Source: Metridium senile (taxonomy: Eukaryota; Cnidaria; Anthozoa; Actiniaria; Metridiidae). From it: DNA of 64,000 nt. This document shows positions 23,601 to 33,339 of this stretch, piece after piece. The notes beneath the pieces were generated by a model. It worked only from the letters and a program-made list of their open reading frames with translations. It was not told where the DNA came from and did not search any database. The stretch's first letter is position 1; every line of letters begins with the position of its first letter. A program made the translations under genes and the position numbers. The stretch is taken from assembly GCA_949775045.1 (NCBI GenBank), contig OX459103.1, positions 17,388,307 through 17,452,306 on the forward strand, written 5' to 3'.

Positions 23601-25530
23601 AAAGGTGGACAGCAACACGATATGTACATGTAATGGTGCGAATCGAAAAGTTACTGGTCTACTGGGTGATGGTGGTAGTCCTTTGGTGTGCGAAGAATCC
23701 GGGAAGTAAGTTGTTATTAACAATAGGTAATCGAAAATTTTTTGTAACAACCGATACTTAACTTTACTTAAATGGAAACTAGCGAGTAAACTAGTATAGG
23801 CTGCGTCGGTGTTTGATAGTAACAAAAGGTAATAGACCTTGGTGTTTCAACTGCTACTGCTGCGAATTCGAGAAACTATGCTATGATAGATCAGTACTCC
23901 CCTTCACTGTTTACTACGCCATCTTGAATGGTAGCCGTGCCTTTGCACTTTATTGAAGCGGGACGAACATTGAGCTTACAATGTTATACAATGAATAATT
24001 GTCTAGCAAGGTGTTAAAATGTCCCTATCAGTGCAAGCTCAACGTTCGCCGCGATATGATGCAAAGGCGCGGCTACGTAATAAGGTTGCCCAGGTAACTG
24101 TGAAGGATACTATTCTATTACTTCGAGTCCATCCACTTCATGATCAAATGTACATTCTACTTTACGCAATCGTTTGTGCAGCTCTAATAAAGTAATTATA
24201 ATTATTGTTATTAATTGTTCCAGGTTTGTGTTGAGAGGAGTTCTGAGTTGGGAAGGCGGCAATACCATCAATGGATTTAAACCACACAGCGCATTTACTG
24301 ATGTCAGCGGCTTTACAAAATGGATTAAGGAAACCACAACTTCTGCACCGAGGATTTTTCCAGGTTTGTAATTTACCGTACTCTTGTTTATTAGTCCGGC
24401 AGAATGGTGCACACAATGTGCATTTTGTGGTATAAGTTGGCACAATGATATTTTATGACATGTTGATTAACATAGGCTATGGAACCCATCGATATATATA
24501 TCCCATAATTTGGATTATGGGCATGTTTGTTTTTACTACATGGATTTGAGCATGGAAACGAGGCTAAGGCATTACCTACATTACGAAATATCGCCCAATT
24601 CAACACATGTAAATTAACCGAACATCAGCCAAGAACTGCAAGACAAATTCGATGGGTTAAGAAGGGTCACGTGATCGGTTATCTTGGAAACGAAGCTGTG
24701 TTAGAATATTTTCATGCTTTTACCACAAAATGCACAATTTTTTTAATGTTTTGCACGAATCTGCCGGACTGTATTGGCCCTTCCATGGCGTCTGAGACCT
24801 CACACCTGATTCACCTGCGGTTTCAAAACAACACAGAAATAACCACAAATAAACTAAGAGTGAAATGATTGTATTCCCTTAGATTCACGGCATGGAATTT
24901 CATATTTACAAAACTTTACACTAAGCGTAATGAAGCGTAATGCTTCTCCAAGAGCATTCCAATGCCTGTGTAAGGTGTATGATGTATTTTATATGTTGTA
25001 TAGGATTGAAGTTAATTATGAGATATCAAATGCTGATAACAAATATAAAAATACTCGAGTGTCTTTTTATAGTTGCGTTTATCTCTAATTTATGTGGAGA
25101 ACGCTAATGACAATGCATGACTTCATATTGAAATGAAAAGAAAAGTTGACGTTTATCAGTCTACAGTTCTCCCCCATTCGTTCAATACTCAATATTGACG
25201 TATGCAGTCTTGAAAACAATGCCATTACCATATATGGTACTGTAGGTGAGAAGTAATAAAATACTTTGATTAGCGCGCGATATTTCGTTTTTCTTTTTTT
25301 AACAAGTTGAGATTGCAACAGAATAATGGACATGTCTTTGACAATAATTATAATGTATGCTGATAATATTTGTGTTTTATTTACCAGATTGTGTCAATAG
25401 CCACCGCTACTGCTGGGTATGGGACCAATGGTATAAAAGATGCCAAGATCCCTTCTACAGACCAACTTTATTGATATACTGCCCAGTTTCATGTAAAAAT
25501 CCTAAATGCTCTCGCTGTAAGACTAAGTAA
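9155..25530 (+). CDS. Multidomain secreted protease: protease-ShK-homologue-homologue-ShK
   Basis: Coding exons: 9155-9215, 10920-11141, 12333-12548, 13774-14020, 14523-14662, 16760-16897, 18039-18239, 19136-19375, 20200-20386, 20975-21108, 21867-22118, 22328-22543, 23489-23705, 24224-24363, 25388-25530. All junctions are GT-AG and in phase; the total is 2754 nt, 917 residues plus stop. Order: signal peptide (about 1-20), S1 protease (21-295), ShK (296-341), S1 homologue without His57 and Ser195 (342-595), S1 homologue with GDGGSP (596-870), ShK (871-917). The join between ShK 1 and the second protease unit is inferred: no signal exon or promoter is visible before 18039, and GTAAGT at 16898 restores frame. 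The alternative is two or three separate genes. It is probably secreted, like other cnidarian ShK proteases that act in digestion or defence. Confidence 0.7.
10192..10494. mobile_element. Intronic MITE (GTCAAAGGA ends)
   Basis: Inverted ends of about 40 bp: AGTCAAAGGAAATGGAGCGT, then TCTAGACTGCAT, matched in reverse by TCTAGACGGGCACGCTTCAT and GTCCTTTGACT. About 300 bp, with no ORF. Confidence 0.6.
11345..11835 (+). repeat. (TTATCGTTA-CCTTCGTTG)n microsatellite
   Basis: A 15-18 bp higher-order unit, GTTATCGTTACCTTCGTT / GTTATCGTTATCTTCGTT, repeated about 17 times inside TTATCG hexamers. It is intronic. Long Leu/Ser or Ile/Thr ORFs across it are artefacts. Confidence 0.9.
12564..13020. mobile_element. 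Palindromic MITE (GCGCCATCTTGAAAGG family) carrying a second element
   Basis: Host MITE: left arm from 12564 (CTGCGCCATCTTGAAAGG), right arm ending near 13020 (AGATGGTGCAGGGAACTG). Nested in its centre at 12632-12884 is another element with ends AGGCCCTGTTAGGG, flanked by near-identical ATTAAT. Other copies of the host MITE: 18608-18803, 19408-19575, 21159-21620, 23903-24105, and partial copies at 14116-14286 and 42045-42125. Confidence 0.65.
14116..14440. repeat. Intronic repeat pair
   Basis: A degraded copy of the GCGCCATCTTGAAAGG MITE (14116-14286), followed by a roughly 150-bp dispersed unit (ATACCGTATGCAATC, GTGAGAAGTAACAAAA, GGCATATCTTGAT). That unit recurs at 25195-25345, 30430-30595 and, partly, 44030-44080. 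Confidence 0.5.
15117..16660 (+). repeat. 1.5-kb (TTATCA)n satellite with higher-order period
   Basis: Nearly perfect TTATCA hexamers. A divergent punctuation block (CGTTTTCGTTTTCGTTTCG) starts at 15334 and 15969, with a variant at 16587, so pure hexamer runs are about 620-635 bp apart. It lies in the intron between protease domain 1 and the first ShK exon. The 500-residue ORFs are artefacts of a 6-bp repeat. Confidence 0.95.
16760..16905 (+). CDS. First ShK exon, with stop codon overlapping a splice donor
   Basis: Six-cysteine ShK pattern: [12 protein letters not shown], then [20 protein letters not shown]. The exon either splices at 16897|GTAAGT or reads on through TGT AAG TAA, a stop at 16903-16905. 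Both uses keep the domain complete. Reading on gives a 343-residue protease-ShK protein; splicing gives the long form. ShK domains in secreted proteases are protein- or channel-binding modules; no toxin role is implied. Confidence 0.8.
16920..17510. repeat. ATTC/ATTG tetranucleotide tract and GGGAAAC hairpin
   Basis: 16935-17165 is degenerate ATTCATTC/ATTGATTG DNA. 17171-17510 contains an inverted pair: GGTTTCCCGAGGGATCAGTC-like arms around CTCGGCCGGAGCCTCGGGAA. The hairpin is related to the centre of the element at 51190-51460. Confidence 0.6.
17696..17989. mobile_element. MITE, CACCTAATTCAAAAA family
   Basis: Left end CACCTAATTCAAAAATCGTT preceded by TA; right end GGTTTTTGAAATAGG. Inner arms CTACAGTCCGCATTTTGAAG and CTTCAGAGTGTGGACTGTAG pair. 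A relative is at 38044-38341; the outermost bases match the MITE at 52704-52846. Confidence 0.6.
18039..21108 (+). CDS. Domain 2: inactive S1 homologue
   Basis: Exons 18039-18239, 19136-19375, 20200-20386 and 20975-21108 have the same phases as domain 1. The usual AAHC becomes TPASC (His57 replaced by Ser), Asp102 remains in DNDIAMLKL, and the serine motif reads DDKGGLMVC (Ser195 replaced by Lys). The activation site (R/K-IVGG) is gone: [17 protein letters not shown]. The oxyanion and substrate-wall segment GVVSWG is GLLKRG. The frame stays open through 760 nt, so it is maintained as a pseudoenzyme rather than decayed. Confidence 0.8.
18316..18600. mobile_element. Palindromic MITE (GCGCGTGCTTTAT ends)
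   Basis: Arms GCGCGTGCTTTATGAGAGCA and GCTTTATAACTGCACAAAGC, with an inner hairpin TGTTGAGAAGCACTCCGCTT / CGGGTCGTGCTTCTCTTAAC. Immediately upstream is ATTGGTTGA, as in several other repeats of the window. It is intronic. Confidence 0.55.
18608..18803. mobile_element. Palindromic MITE, GCGCCATCTTGAAAGG family
   Basis: The most complete copy, about 195 bp: TGCGCCATCTTGAAAGGTAG, then GTTGAGCTTGCAATGATAGA, mirrored by the right arm. It is intronic in protease domain 2. Confidence 0.65.
19408..19575. mobile_element. Diverged copy of the GCGCCATCTTGAAAGG MITE
   Basis: TGCGTCATCTTGAGAGATAG on the left, with a right arm of reduced similarity (GCTTTAAATGTTACTTCC). From 19576 to 20199 I see only unannotated intron with no repeat I recognise. 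Confidence 0.45.
20412..20940. repeat. Two GGGGCTGTTTA-type hairpins
   Basis: 20412-20549 is an almost perfect hairpin: AGGGGCTGTTTATATGAAGG and AGCCGGGATAACTCT, mirrored by AGAGTTATCCCGGC and AATAAACAGCCCC. 20805-20940 is a diverged relative (GGGGGCCGCTTACATGGAGA). Another relative is at 40610-40985. Confidence 0.6.
21159..21620. mobile_element. GCGCCATCTTGAAAGG MITE with nested CACTGCAA element
   Basis: Host arms at 21159-21221 and 21485-21620. The insert 21222-21484 has inverted ends CACTGCAA-(GA/AA)-ACGGC, followed by CACCTCACTATATTGAGTTAA and its complement. CACTGCAA ends suggest hAT-like ancestry, but I could not find a clean 8-bp duplication. Confidence 0.6.
21867..24363 (+). CDS. Domain 3: S1 homologue with permuted serine motif
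   Basis: Exons 21867-22118, 22328-22543, 23489-23705 and 24224-24363. His57 (TAAHC) and Asp102 (DNDLALLKL) are present. The serine motif reads GDGGSP instead of GDSGGP (23660-23690), moving Ser two residues downstream. The codons are GGT GAT GGT GGT AGT CCT, so a two-codon exchange is required. The activation point GLRGVLNG lacks a basic residue directly before Val. It is probably non-catalytic. It is longer than domain 1 in the 37-loop ([13 protein letters not shown]). Confidence 0.8.
22771..23325. repeat. Inverted-repeat element containing a tRNA-like stretch
   Basis: Ends AAAACTAACCACACCCTATTTT (22771) and AAAATAGGGTTTGGTTAGTTTT (about 23230) pair. Within it, the minus strand of about 23000-23090 reads TAGCATAGTGGTAAGTGAA, then GGGTTCGAGGCTGG: box A and box B of a tRNA-derived SINE. 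23260-23325 is a further small hairpin (GGGTTTGCATTG / CAATGCAAACCC). Confidence 0.5.
23903..24105. mobile_element. Copy of the GCGCCATCTTGAAAGG MITE
   Basis: TTACTACGCCATCTTGAATG on the left, with the mirrored arm ending near 24105 (CAGGTAACTGTGAAGG). It is intronic in domain 3. Confidence 0.55.
25195..25345 (+). repeat. 150-bp dispersed unit
   Basis: GCAGTCTTGAAAACAATGCC, ATTACCATATATGG, TTAGCGCGCGATAT, GGACATGTCTTTGA. Copies are at 14295-14440, 30430-30595 and partly 44030-44080. The class is unknown, with no ends or duplications that I could fix. Confidence 0.5.
25388..25530 (+). CDS. Terminal ShK exon
   Basis: [15 protein letters not shown], then [23 protein letters not shown] and stop. 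It has the six ShK cysteines plus a seventh near the end. A partial copy lies at 25973-26030. Confidence 0.85.
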
Positions 25531-25616
25531 CAGTGGTCAAGTTTGGATGCTATTGGTGGTTACCAATACACTTCTTAATCTTTCTTGTCGATTAATCTAG
25601 TAAGCCTCGATAGCGT

Positions 25617-25914
25617 CATCCTCGGGAACCCTGCAGGGGTATTCTTCTGTCGCTCATTTCTCGCTTCCACAACATATACCCCTGGGAACGTAGTCTGTTG
25701 GAGCTTGTTCCGGTAGTCAAAATTCAGCTCTTTCCTGATTGGTCGACCTTATTAGGTCGACCAATGAAAATCAAGATAACCATTCAAAGAAAGTCGTTAA
25801 ATAAGTTAGAATTTTGAATTCCGGAACAAGCTCCAACAGCCTACGTTCCCAGGGGTATATGTTGTGGAAGCGACAAACGAGTGACAGGAGAATACCCCTG
25901 GGTTCCCGAGGATG
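25617..25914. mobile_element. MITE with 9-bp target duplication nested in another repeat
   Basis: Inverted arms of about 110 bp beginning CATCCTCGGGAAC, flanked by exact CGATAGCGT at 25608-25616 and 25915-25923. It sits inside a GATAGCGTGTAATA repeat like those at 6055 and 57192. A 9-bp duplication with long arms fits Mutator-like elements (inference). The centre is a small palindrome, GGTCGACCTTATTAGGTCGACC-like. Confidence 0.75.
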
Positions 25915-25972
25915 CGATAGCGTGTAATATTTTATTGAATTTGACTATAGCTCGCAGTGATTTACTGTCACA

Positions 25973-26030
25973 TCATACTGCCCAGTTTCATGTAAAAATC
26001 CCAAATGCTCTCGCTGCAAAACTAATTAAT
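25973..26030 (+). pseudogene. Duplicated 3' end of the terminal ShK exon
   Basis: Repeats the coding end of exon 25388-25530 ([16 protein letters not shown], then stop) and some of its 3' untranslated sequence, after the MITE. The first two-thirds of the domain and a splice site are missing, so it is a leftover of a local duplication, now part of the 3' untranslated region. Confidence 0.75.
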
Positions 26031-26155
26031 GGTGGCCAAGTTTAGAGTTTGTTGGTGGTGATCATGCAATCACAGGGAGCCAACTCTTAGAGTTTTTGGT
26101 GATGATGTTTATTTTGTGTGTCAATATTGCATAATATTTAGATAGTTTTGTCTTC

Positions 26156-26161
26156 AATAAA
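26156..26161 (+). terminator. Candidate poly(A) signal of the multidomain protease
   Basis: AATAAA in GTCTTCAATAAAAATCC, 626 bp after the stop and downstream of the duplicated ShK fragment. The same signal is preserved in the duplicate at 37312-37665. Confidence 0.45.
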
Positions 26162-26636
26162 AATCCTTCCAAACACAAATTTCTCCTATTTTTCTGAATA
26201 GCACATGTTATGGATGATCATTTAATGTCTGTACATGAAAATTTCTTCGAGATTTTCAGGATGTCATGAGATTCAGTTGAATACATTGAAATCCCCGTTA
26301 TTGCAGCCAGTTTTTTAGGTCCCGACGAAATGCATGCCCAAACATTTTCTATAAATTTACCCGCTTAATACGACCACCACGTTAATACGGCCACTTCTGG
26401 CTGTCCCTTCGGTGGCCGGCCTAACGGGGTAAGCTGTACCTAAAGGTTCATATACAGACAAGGGTGGAAAGTAAAGCAAAGTGCATGGAACCATCTCTGA
26501 CCCCAAGAAGTAGATCTAGACAATCCCTTGTGGGACCACACGCGTCTCATTTGTTATCACTGCTCACAATGGTGGGGTAGGAGTTAGGAAGGAAGGAATT
26601 GAACTGACGATCCAATGAGCTAACATACAAAACTAA

Positions 26637-27472
26637 CTATTAGAGATGTTCCGTGTAAGCGCACCAGCAATCATAATAAGTCACTAAATATGCAAATGAG
26701 AACAAAAAAATCTATATCATCAAAACGTTCGTTTTTTAAATCAACTGATGAAATGAAAACAGCCACAACAAAGGAATCAAAGACACCAGTCAGTGGGCCA
26801 ATGTCTGATATACTATCATCGAAAATGATGAACGCAGATAAGAAAAGCCAACAAGAGTGTTATGAAATGAAGTCTCTCAAGCAAATCATTTGACTAGCAG
26901 TTCAAATGATTCCAGCTCATCGGAACAACTCGGAACATCTAAATGTTGACTGCACTAAAAAAGAAACAAAGGGGGAAAAACGCCAAGCGTAAATTAGTAA
27001 ACGTAAACGATCCAAAGGCAAAGGAAAAGCTGAGAAAGCGCACGAGGCTATGTGCAAGAAGGCCATGAAGACGCTTGATATTAGGTGAACGCTCTTTTGG
27101 ACTCGTATGCTGATAATTCCAGCTCAACAGACAGCTGAACAAATTAATAAATATACCCTTGGATGTTAAAAGTTACTGTTATGTCTGCACATAGTTGCTT
27201 AAAGCAATAGTTGATAGTTGATACATGGTAATAAAATTGAGTTTGCTCATCGAAAGCTTGTCAAGTATTTTATTCTGATAATTTACTAGTGTAAACTATA
27301 CATGCCTTGTTAAAGTGGATATTTTGCATCCTGTTTTATATCAATTTGTTTGCGAATAAAAATATTATATTGTGCGGAAAGACCCTACATTAATCTCGTA
27401 CATGCTTATTTGCATATATAGTGACACATTATCATTGTTAGTATGCTTACACGGAACATCTAATACCCAGTT
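26637..27472. mobile_element. 0.83-kb inverted-end element with a coding remnant
   Basis: Ends TATTAGAGATGTTCCGTGTA and TACACGGAACATCTAATA are inverted. Inside, 26690-26893 is open for 67 residues (MQMRTKKSISSKRSFFK...). A second basic stretch about 26945-27070 (AAAAAAGAAACAAAGGGGGA) is out of frame. It looks like a decayed small basic gene inside a MITE-like element; I recognise no domain. Confidence 0.5.
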
Positions 27473-27479
27473 GTTTTAC

Positions 27480-28285
27480 AGTGAGTAACTCTATAGATGC
27501 AATGTACTCTGATAATCAAATGACCACTACTTAGCCGTTTTGCAGTAAGTTTTCATTTTATTTTGCAATTTACCCATTTAATTTACCACTCAACCGTTTA
27601 AAAGTATTGTTTATCTATCTTTATTGCCTATACATTTTTACATTTTGGATCACCACAGGTTATTGGACAGGGCAAACAGCTTCTACATTGTACGTACTGC
27701 CATTCAACAAAATCGGAAGGATGTTGAAGCAAATGATGAAGCCGTTTGCCCGGGTCTTTAAAATTATAAATTAAAGTCACAACATCGAAAAATACAATCT
27801 GCATTCAGTTCAAATATAATATAATAAACAACAATATAAAACAGTTTATTGGCTATAAAGATTGGATATCATGAATACAGACTTGCATCTCTAGTTTCAA
27901 AACATTAAACTTTATTGAAATGCTTTTATTACGGTCCAACTTCGCTAGATGCTCTCAGTTTAAAATCATCTAGCGCGTCATTTTACATTAATGATAGCAA
28001 AGTATATATCAACTCTAATCCTACATGACGTTAACGATCCTTTTGTGAAGTTAGCAAAGTGTAGGAGATTGTCTCCTAACACAAATTTAGTCTCATTTAT
28101 TTCAAAGCTTTTCAACACTGGTTGATCTCGGAGGCATTTACCAACAGGGTTATGACTAGGGATGTTGGATCAGGGGTCACAAGCCTTTGATCGGGGATTA
28201 TATAGTCAGAATCAGCATGAATCAAGCATCACAGAAGAGGGATCGGGACCGTACGAATAAATTAAGGGATCAAGGGATCAGGGCC
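27480..28285. other. No feature seen
   Basis: AT-rich intergenic DNA. No exon, hairpin or repeat could be supported. Confidence 0.4.
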
Positions 28286-28710
28286 GGGGAGGGGGAGGGG
28301 TACTCCCATATATTTACTATACGGGGATGATCCGCTGAACAGGGTATGAGTTTTCGAGCTTTCTGTCATAAACAGGGTATGGGTTTTTGAGTTTTCTGTC
28401 ATGAACAGGGTATATTTTTACCCCATTTCCCCATTTCCTTAGTTTTTTTTTTGTCATATTCAGGTATATTAATTAGGTAATTCGTCTTTCGGGAACTTCA
28501 GCACGTTTTCGCGGCATAAACAGAGTCCTAAACTGTCATAAACAGGGTCCCATTTTTATCCCTTGTCAGGGTATACGAATTTGTTTTTTTTTCTGTCATA
28601 AACAGAGTCACCGTTTTAGGATCCCAGCGGAACACCCCTTCTCAAATCCTAGCGGAGTACCACCCCCACCCCCCCCCCCCACCCCCCCGGGGGATCAGGG
28701 ACCCAAATAC
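28286..28710. repeat. GGGGTACTCCC element with C-run
   Basis: GGGGTACTCCCATATATTT, several copies of CTGTCATAAACAGGGTA, then AGCGGAACACCCCTTCTC and a long C-run near 28665-28690. An inverted copy lies at 59485-59690. It is a dispersed repeat without an ORF. Confidence 0.6.
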
Positions 28711-29219
28711 GTGAGCTTTTGGGATCAAGGATCAATTGTAGAAAATTGTGATCAATCACAAGGGAACATAACTCGTCGCATTCGTGTGCTTGCCACACAT
28801 TCTAAACTTCTGGTTTACAGCAGTCCGATAAGTCTCACATTTATTAGTGATTACAAATAATCACTTAAAATCCCCGGTATGAATGATTAACTAAACGTTA
28901 GAATACTTGCAGGCTTTGATATTCCGTAGATCGGTTACGTAAATGTCGATACGTGTCGTTACTTTGATCAATAATAACGTGTTACGTACGTAAGACTCGT
29001 AACAATTTTAACTAAGAGACGTATTATCTAAGCGTTAGAATACTTTTGCAGGCTTTGTTACTACGTAGGTCGGTTACGTAAATGTTGATAAGTGTTGTTA
29101 CTTTGATAATGAATAGTAACATGTTACATTAACGAGATCACAAGTAAACAAACACACACTCCAGCAGCTATCATGGCAACTGAAAAACACCAAATTGTAT
29201 TATCACCTATAATATATTA

Positions 29220-29446
29220 CACCTACTTGCAATAAGGTTGTCATACAAAAATATACATGTGTTATAAAGATAATAGAACATTAGGATTTAGTACGATAGG
29301 AATTGATTAAAAGACAAAAGAAGACCACTCAAGCTGAACTTTCTCTTTTGTGTTTTAATTAATTCCTTTCGCACTAAATAACAAATGTTATATTTTCTTT
29401 GTGACAAATGTTCTATCTTGTATGACAACCTTACTGCAAGTAGGTG
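29220..29446. mobile_element. MITE with TA duplication
   Basis: Inverted 27-bp ends CACCTACTTGCAATAAGGTT (one mismatch between arms), flanked by TA. It is 227 bp and sits upstream of the copy A transmembrane exon, in DNA otherwise collinear with copies B and C. TA flanks suggest Tc1/mariner mobilisation. Confidence 0.75.
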
Positions 29447-29689
29447 TATGTAGAAAGTTCTTCATTTGTCTCTCACGAATGTAGAAAATTTGGAATATAT
29501 CCTTTGAATACTTTTGAATATTTATTATACTGTGTTTTATATGAAAATGCACATACAATACCTTGATAGTTCTTCTGCGCAGATGAATTTGAACATGAAC
29601 CTTTACACTCTATAGAAATAAATATAACTGAGTTTAGTCAATCCTTGAACACTTGGTAGCTAGATGTCTGATAAAAAAGTTTTGTTATA

Positions 29690-30640
29690 AAGGGCTTAGG
29701 GAGGGGAGGGGTAGCCTGAGGATGAGCATGCTTAGATGAAAAAATATAACCCTTGTGTTAAGGGAGAGAACAACAAACCAGCTAGATGTCTCATAAGTCA
29801 ATTTTGTTCTAAGGGTTAGGGGACGGGAGAGTTGTACAAAAAAGTAAATAAATACAATTTATGAGGCAAGGGAGAGGGAAACACACCAATCAAAATGTGA
29901 TTTATTTAAAATTGAGGAACTTTGGTAGCCGAAATACTATATTAGTTAATTTACACAATTTCTCTTTTGTTTGTCTACTGTTTTTGTTTTCTGGTTTTTG
30001 GCGCATTATGATTAAAAATGCGCCATAGAAATACAATAAATTATCATAATTATTATTTATGGGTATGAACCTTTTCACACCAAAGGTTGCAGTAATGTAT
30101 TGTACGGGTACACGTTTCCTAATTTTTTGGGGTTTTTGCGTGTCCGGCATGCTGCCAGATATATCTACTGAGTATAATAACTTTACATTTACTTTATCCT
30201 TTTAATAATATGTGATGTCTGAAAGTTTTAATATCCTATATCCTCTTGTTGTATGATACCTTTGGTGTGTATAATGATATGATTGATACACTGTGTGTTG
30301 CGTCTGACTGGCCAACATGCTCAAGTATCGATGTTGTTGAATCTTAATGTGTAATGTAGGTAAAATCAAAACTCATAAACGATCCTGAGAAAAACCCTTA
30401 TGGCAAGGGAGAGCATGCAGAACGTGAAAATCAGAAATACCGTATGTAATCTTGAAAACAATGCCATTACCATATATGGCATTGTAGGTGAGAAGTAACA
30501 AAAGCCTTAAGTTGATTAGCGCGCGATATATTGTTTGATAACAGGTTGAGATATATTGCAACATATCTAGAACAATAGGCATATCTTTGATACGACACAC
30601 CAAACAAACTCAACTCACATACGATCCAGAGATAAAAAAA
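29690..30640. repeat. 65-bp minisatellite remnants and inserted 150-bp unit
   Basis: Fragments of the GGCAAGGGAGAGAACAACAC unit at about 29750-29890, 30385-30415 and 30595-30625, the last two separated by the 150-bp dispersed unit (30430-30595). Between 29890 and 30360 there is nothing I recognise. Confidence 0.6.
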
Positions 30641-30754
30641 AATCTAGCATGAATTTAGTTCGGTCTTGGTTTGATGCTTGTTGAATAAACTGAGATACGA
30701 AACTTTTAAATTGGCATATGTGTGTAGTACTAATACAGCTCAGTGAGGACGTAC

Positions 30755-31078
30755 CTGGTTGTTTAATCATTGGTCCTTTGGTAGTTGCATTAGGAATCTT
30801 AACACTCTTCGCTTTACTATCATCTTTAACGCTTTCCCCAAACTCATTTGTAGCAGTAACAATGATACGATATGTCTTGCCTGGTTGTAGGTTTTCAACT
30901 GTATATGTTAGTGGTGTACCAGATATTTGACCAACTTGAGTCCATGAGTAACCATCAACTTTCTTGTAGATTGTATATCCAGTTATTTCACCGCCGTTTT
31001 CTTCAGGTTTTAACCAAGTTAGCATCATTGATGTTTGATTAACAACCAGGTTCGCCACGATTGGTTGAGCAGGAGCAC
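30755..31078 (-). CDS. FN3 exon of copy A
   Basis: 108 codons, both ends phase 1, no stop. Fibronectin type III fold: SMMLTWLKPEENGG, ITGYTIYKK, LTYTVENLQPGKTYRIIV, ending IKQPG. It is the same length as the copy C exon (53327-53650). Confidence 0.85.
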
Positions 31079-31253
31079 CTAAAACAATTCAAAATACGTT
31101 AACCTATTTCGATACAACATTGTAGTTATGTATACGCAATGCTGCCGCCAGAACTAAGCTAGATTAGTATAATATATATACACTTATTTATCAACGATGA
31201 CGCAAATGCTGTGAATATCGACGTTGTACGTTGGCTTCTGTAACGATTTGTGT

Positions 31254-32563
<1,310 letters not shown>

Positions 32564-32897
32564 TAGAGAGACTGACGTAGGAACGAATGTGGAGTGGGAG
32601 GGAGTGTTACCCGTTGTACCTATTTCAACGTGACTCTAGCGTTCTGTTTATTCTTCTGCTTATTCATTTTTATAAGTTTTTGTGTACATATAGATATTAA
32701 AATATACAGTCTGAAGACTTGTCGATTGAAGATAATTAACCAAGTCTAGGAATGGGATTTGGATCAAGAAGTCGGCTTTGCCCCTGCCATTCCCTTCCCT
32801 TAACATTTCCTCTTTAACTGCTCTTGATTTAAATTCAACTCCTTCACAACCTCTAAACACCCTTACAAAACCCATATACATGAGCTGTTCCACCAAC

Positions 32898-33333
32898 CTA
32901 TAAGGATTAGTTCTGTTGTATTGGTTATATTGCTTATTTCATTTATTTTTATCTTATTAGCTTCGCCTTAATAATATTGTATTAATAGCTTGCATTCCTT
33001 AAAGCCAAGCTACATCAATAGATCCCATTATCAACTATGGACACATTTTTGATAACCAACGTAGCTTGATTCTCTCGACTCACTCGTAATGTGGGTCTTA
33101 GCAGCAGTAATGGACAAGTGTTGTTAGAAATTTGAAATCCCCATCCATTATATATATCCATTATCATGACCAACATATTGAGCATCAGAAATTTTGAAAA
33201 ACCATATTGGTGAGAATACGTTATTAAATATATGTATTTCTATTACCAGAGTATTTCCACACAAGCTTTGCAGTTGTTCCCTTTTGTACGTACAATTTGC
33301 TGGGTGGAACTTGTGTAAACTGAGCCGCTGCAT
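32898..33333 (-). pseudogene. Broken V-like Ig exon of copy A
   Basis: It starts in phase (AAQFTQVPPSKLYVQKG), then an in-frame TAA follows about 40 codons in. Further stops, frameshifts and a roughly 60-bp insertion near the 3' end make it 436 nt against 378 nt in copy B. Splice sites at both ends survive. Confidence 0.8.
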
Positions 33334-33339
33334 CTAAAA

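Noticed and set aside
24110..24868. Minus-strand ORFs over the domain 3 exon and a plus-strand 113-residue ORF
   Set aside because: Shadows of the protease exon or intron sequence without splice support.
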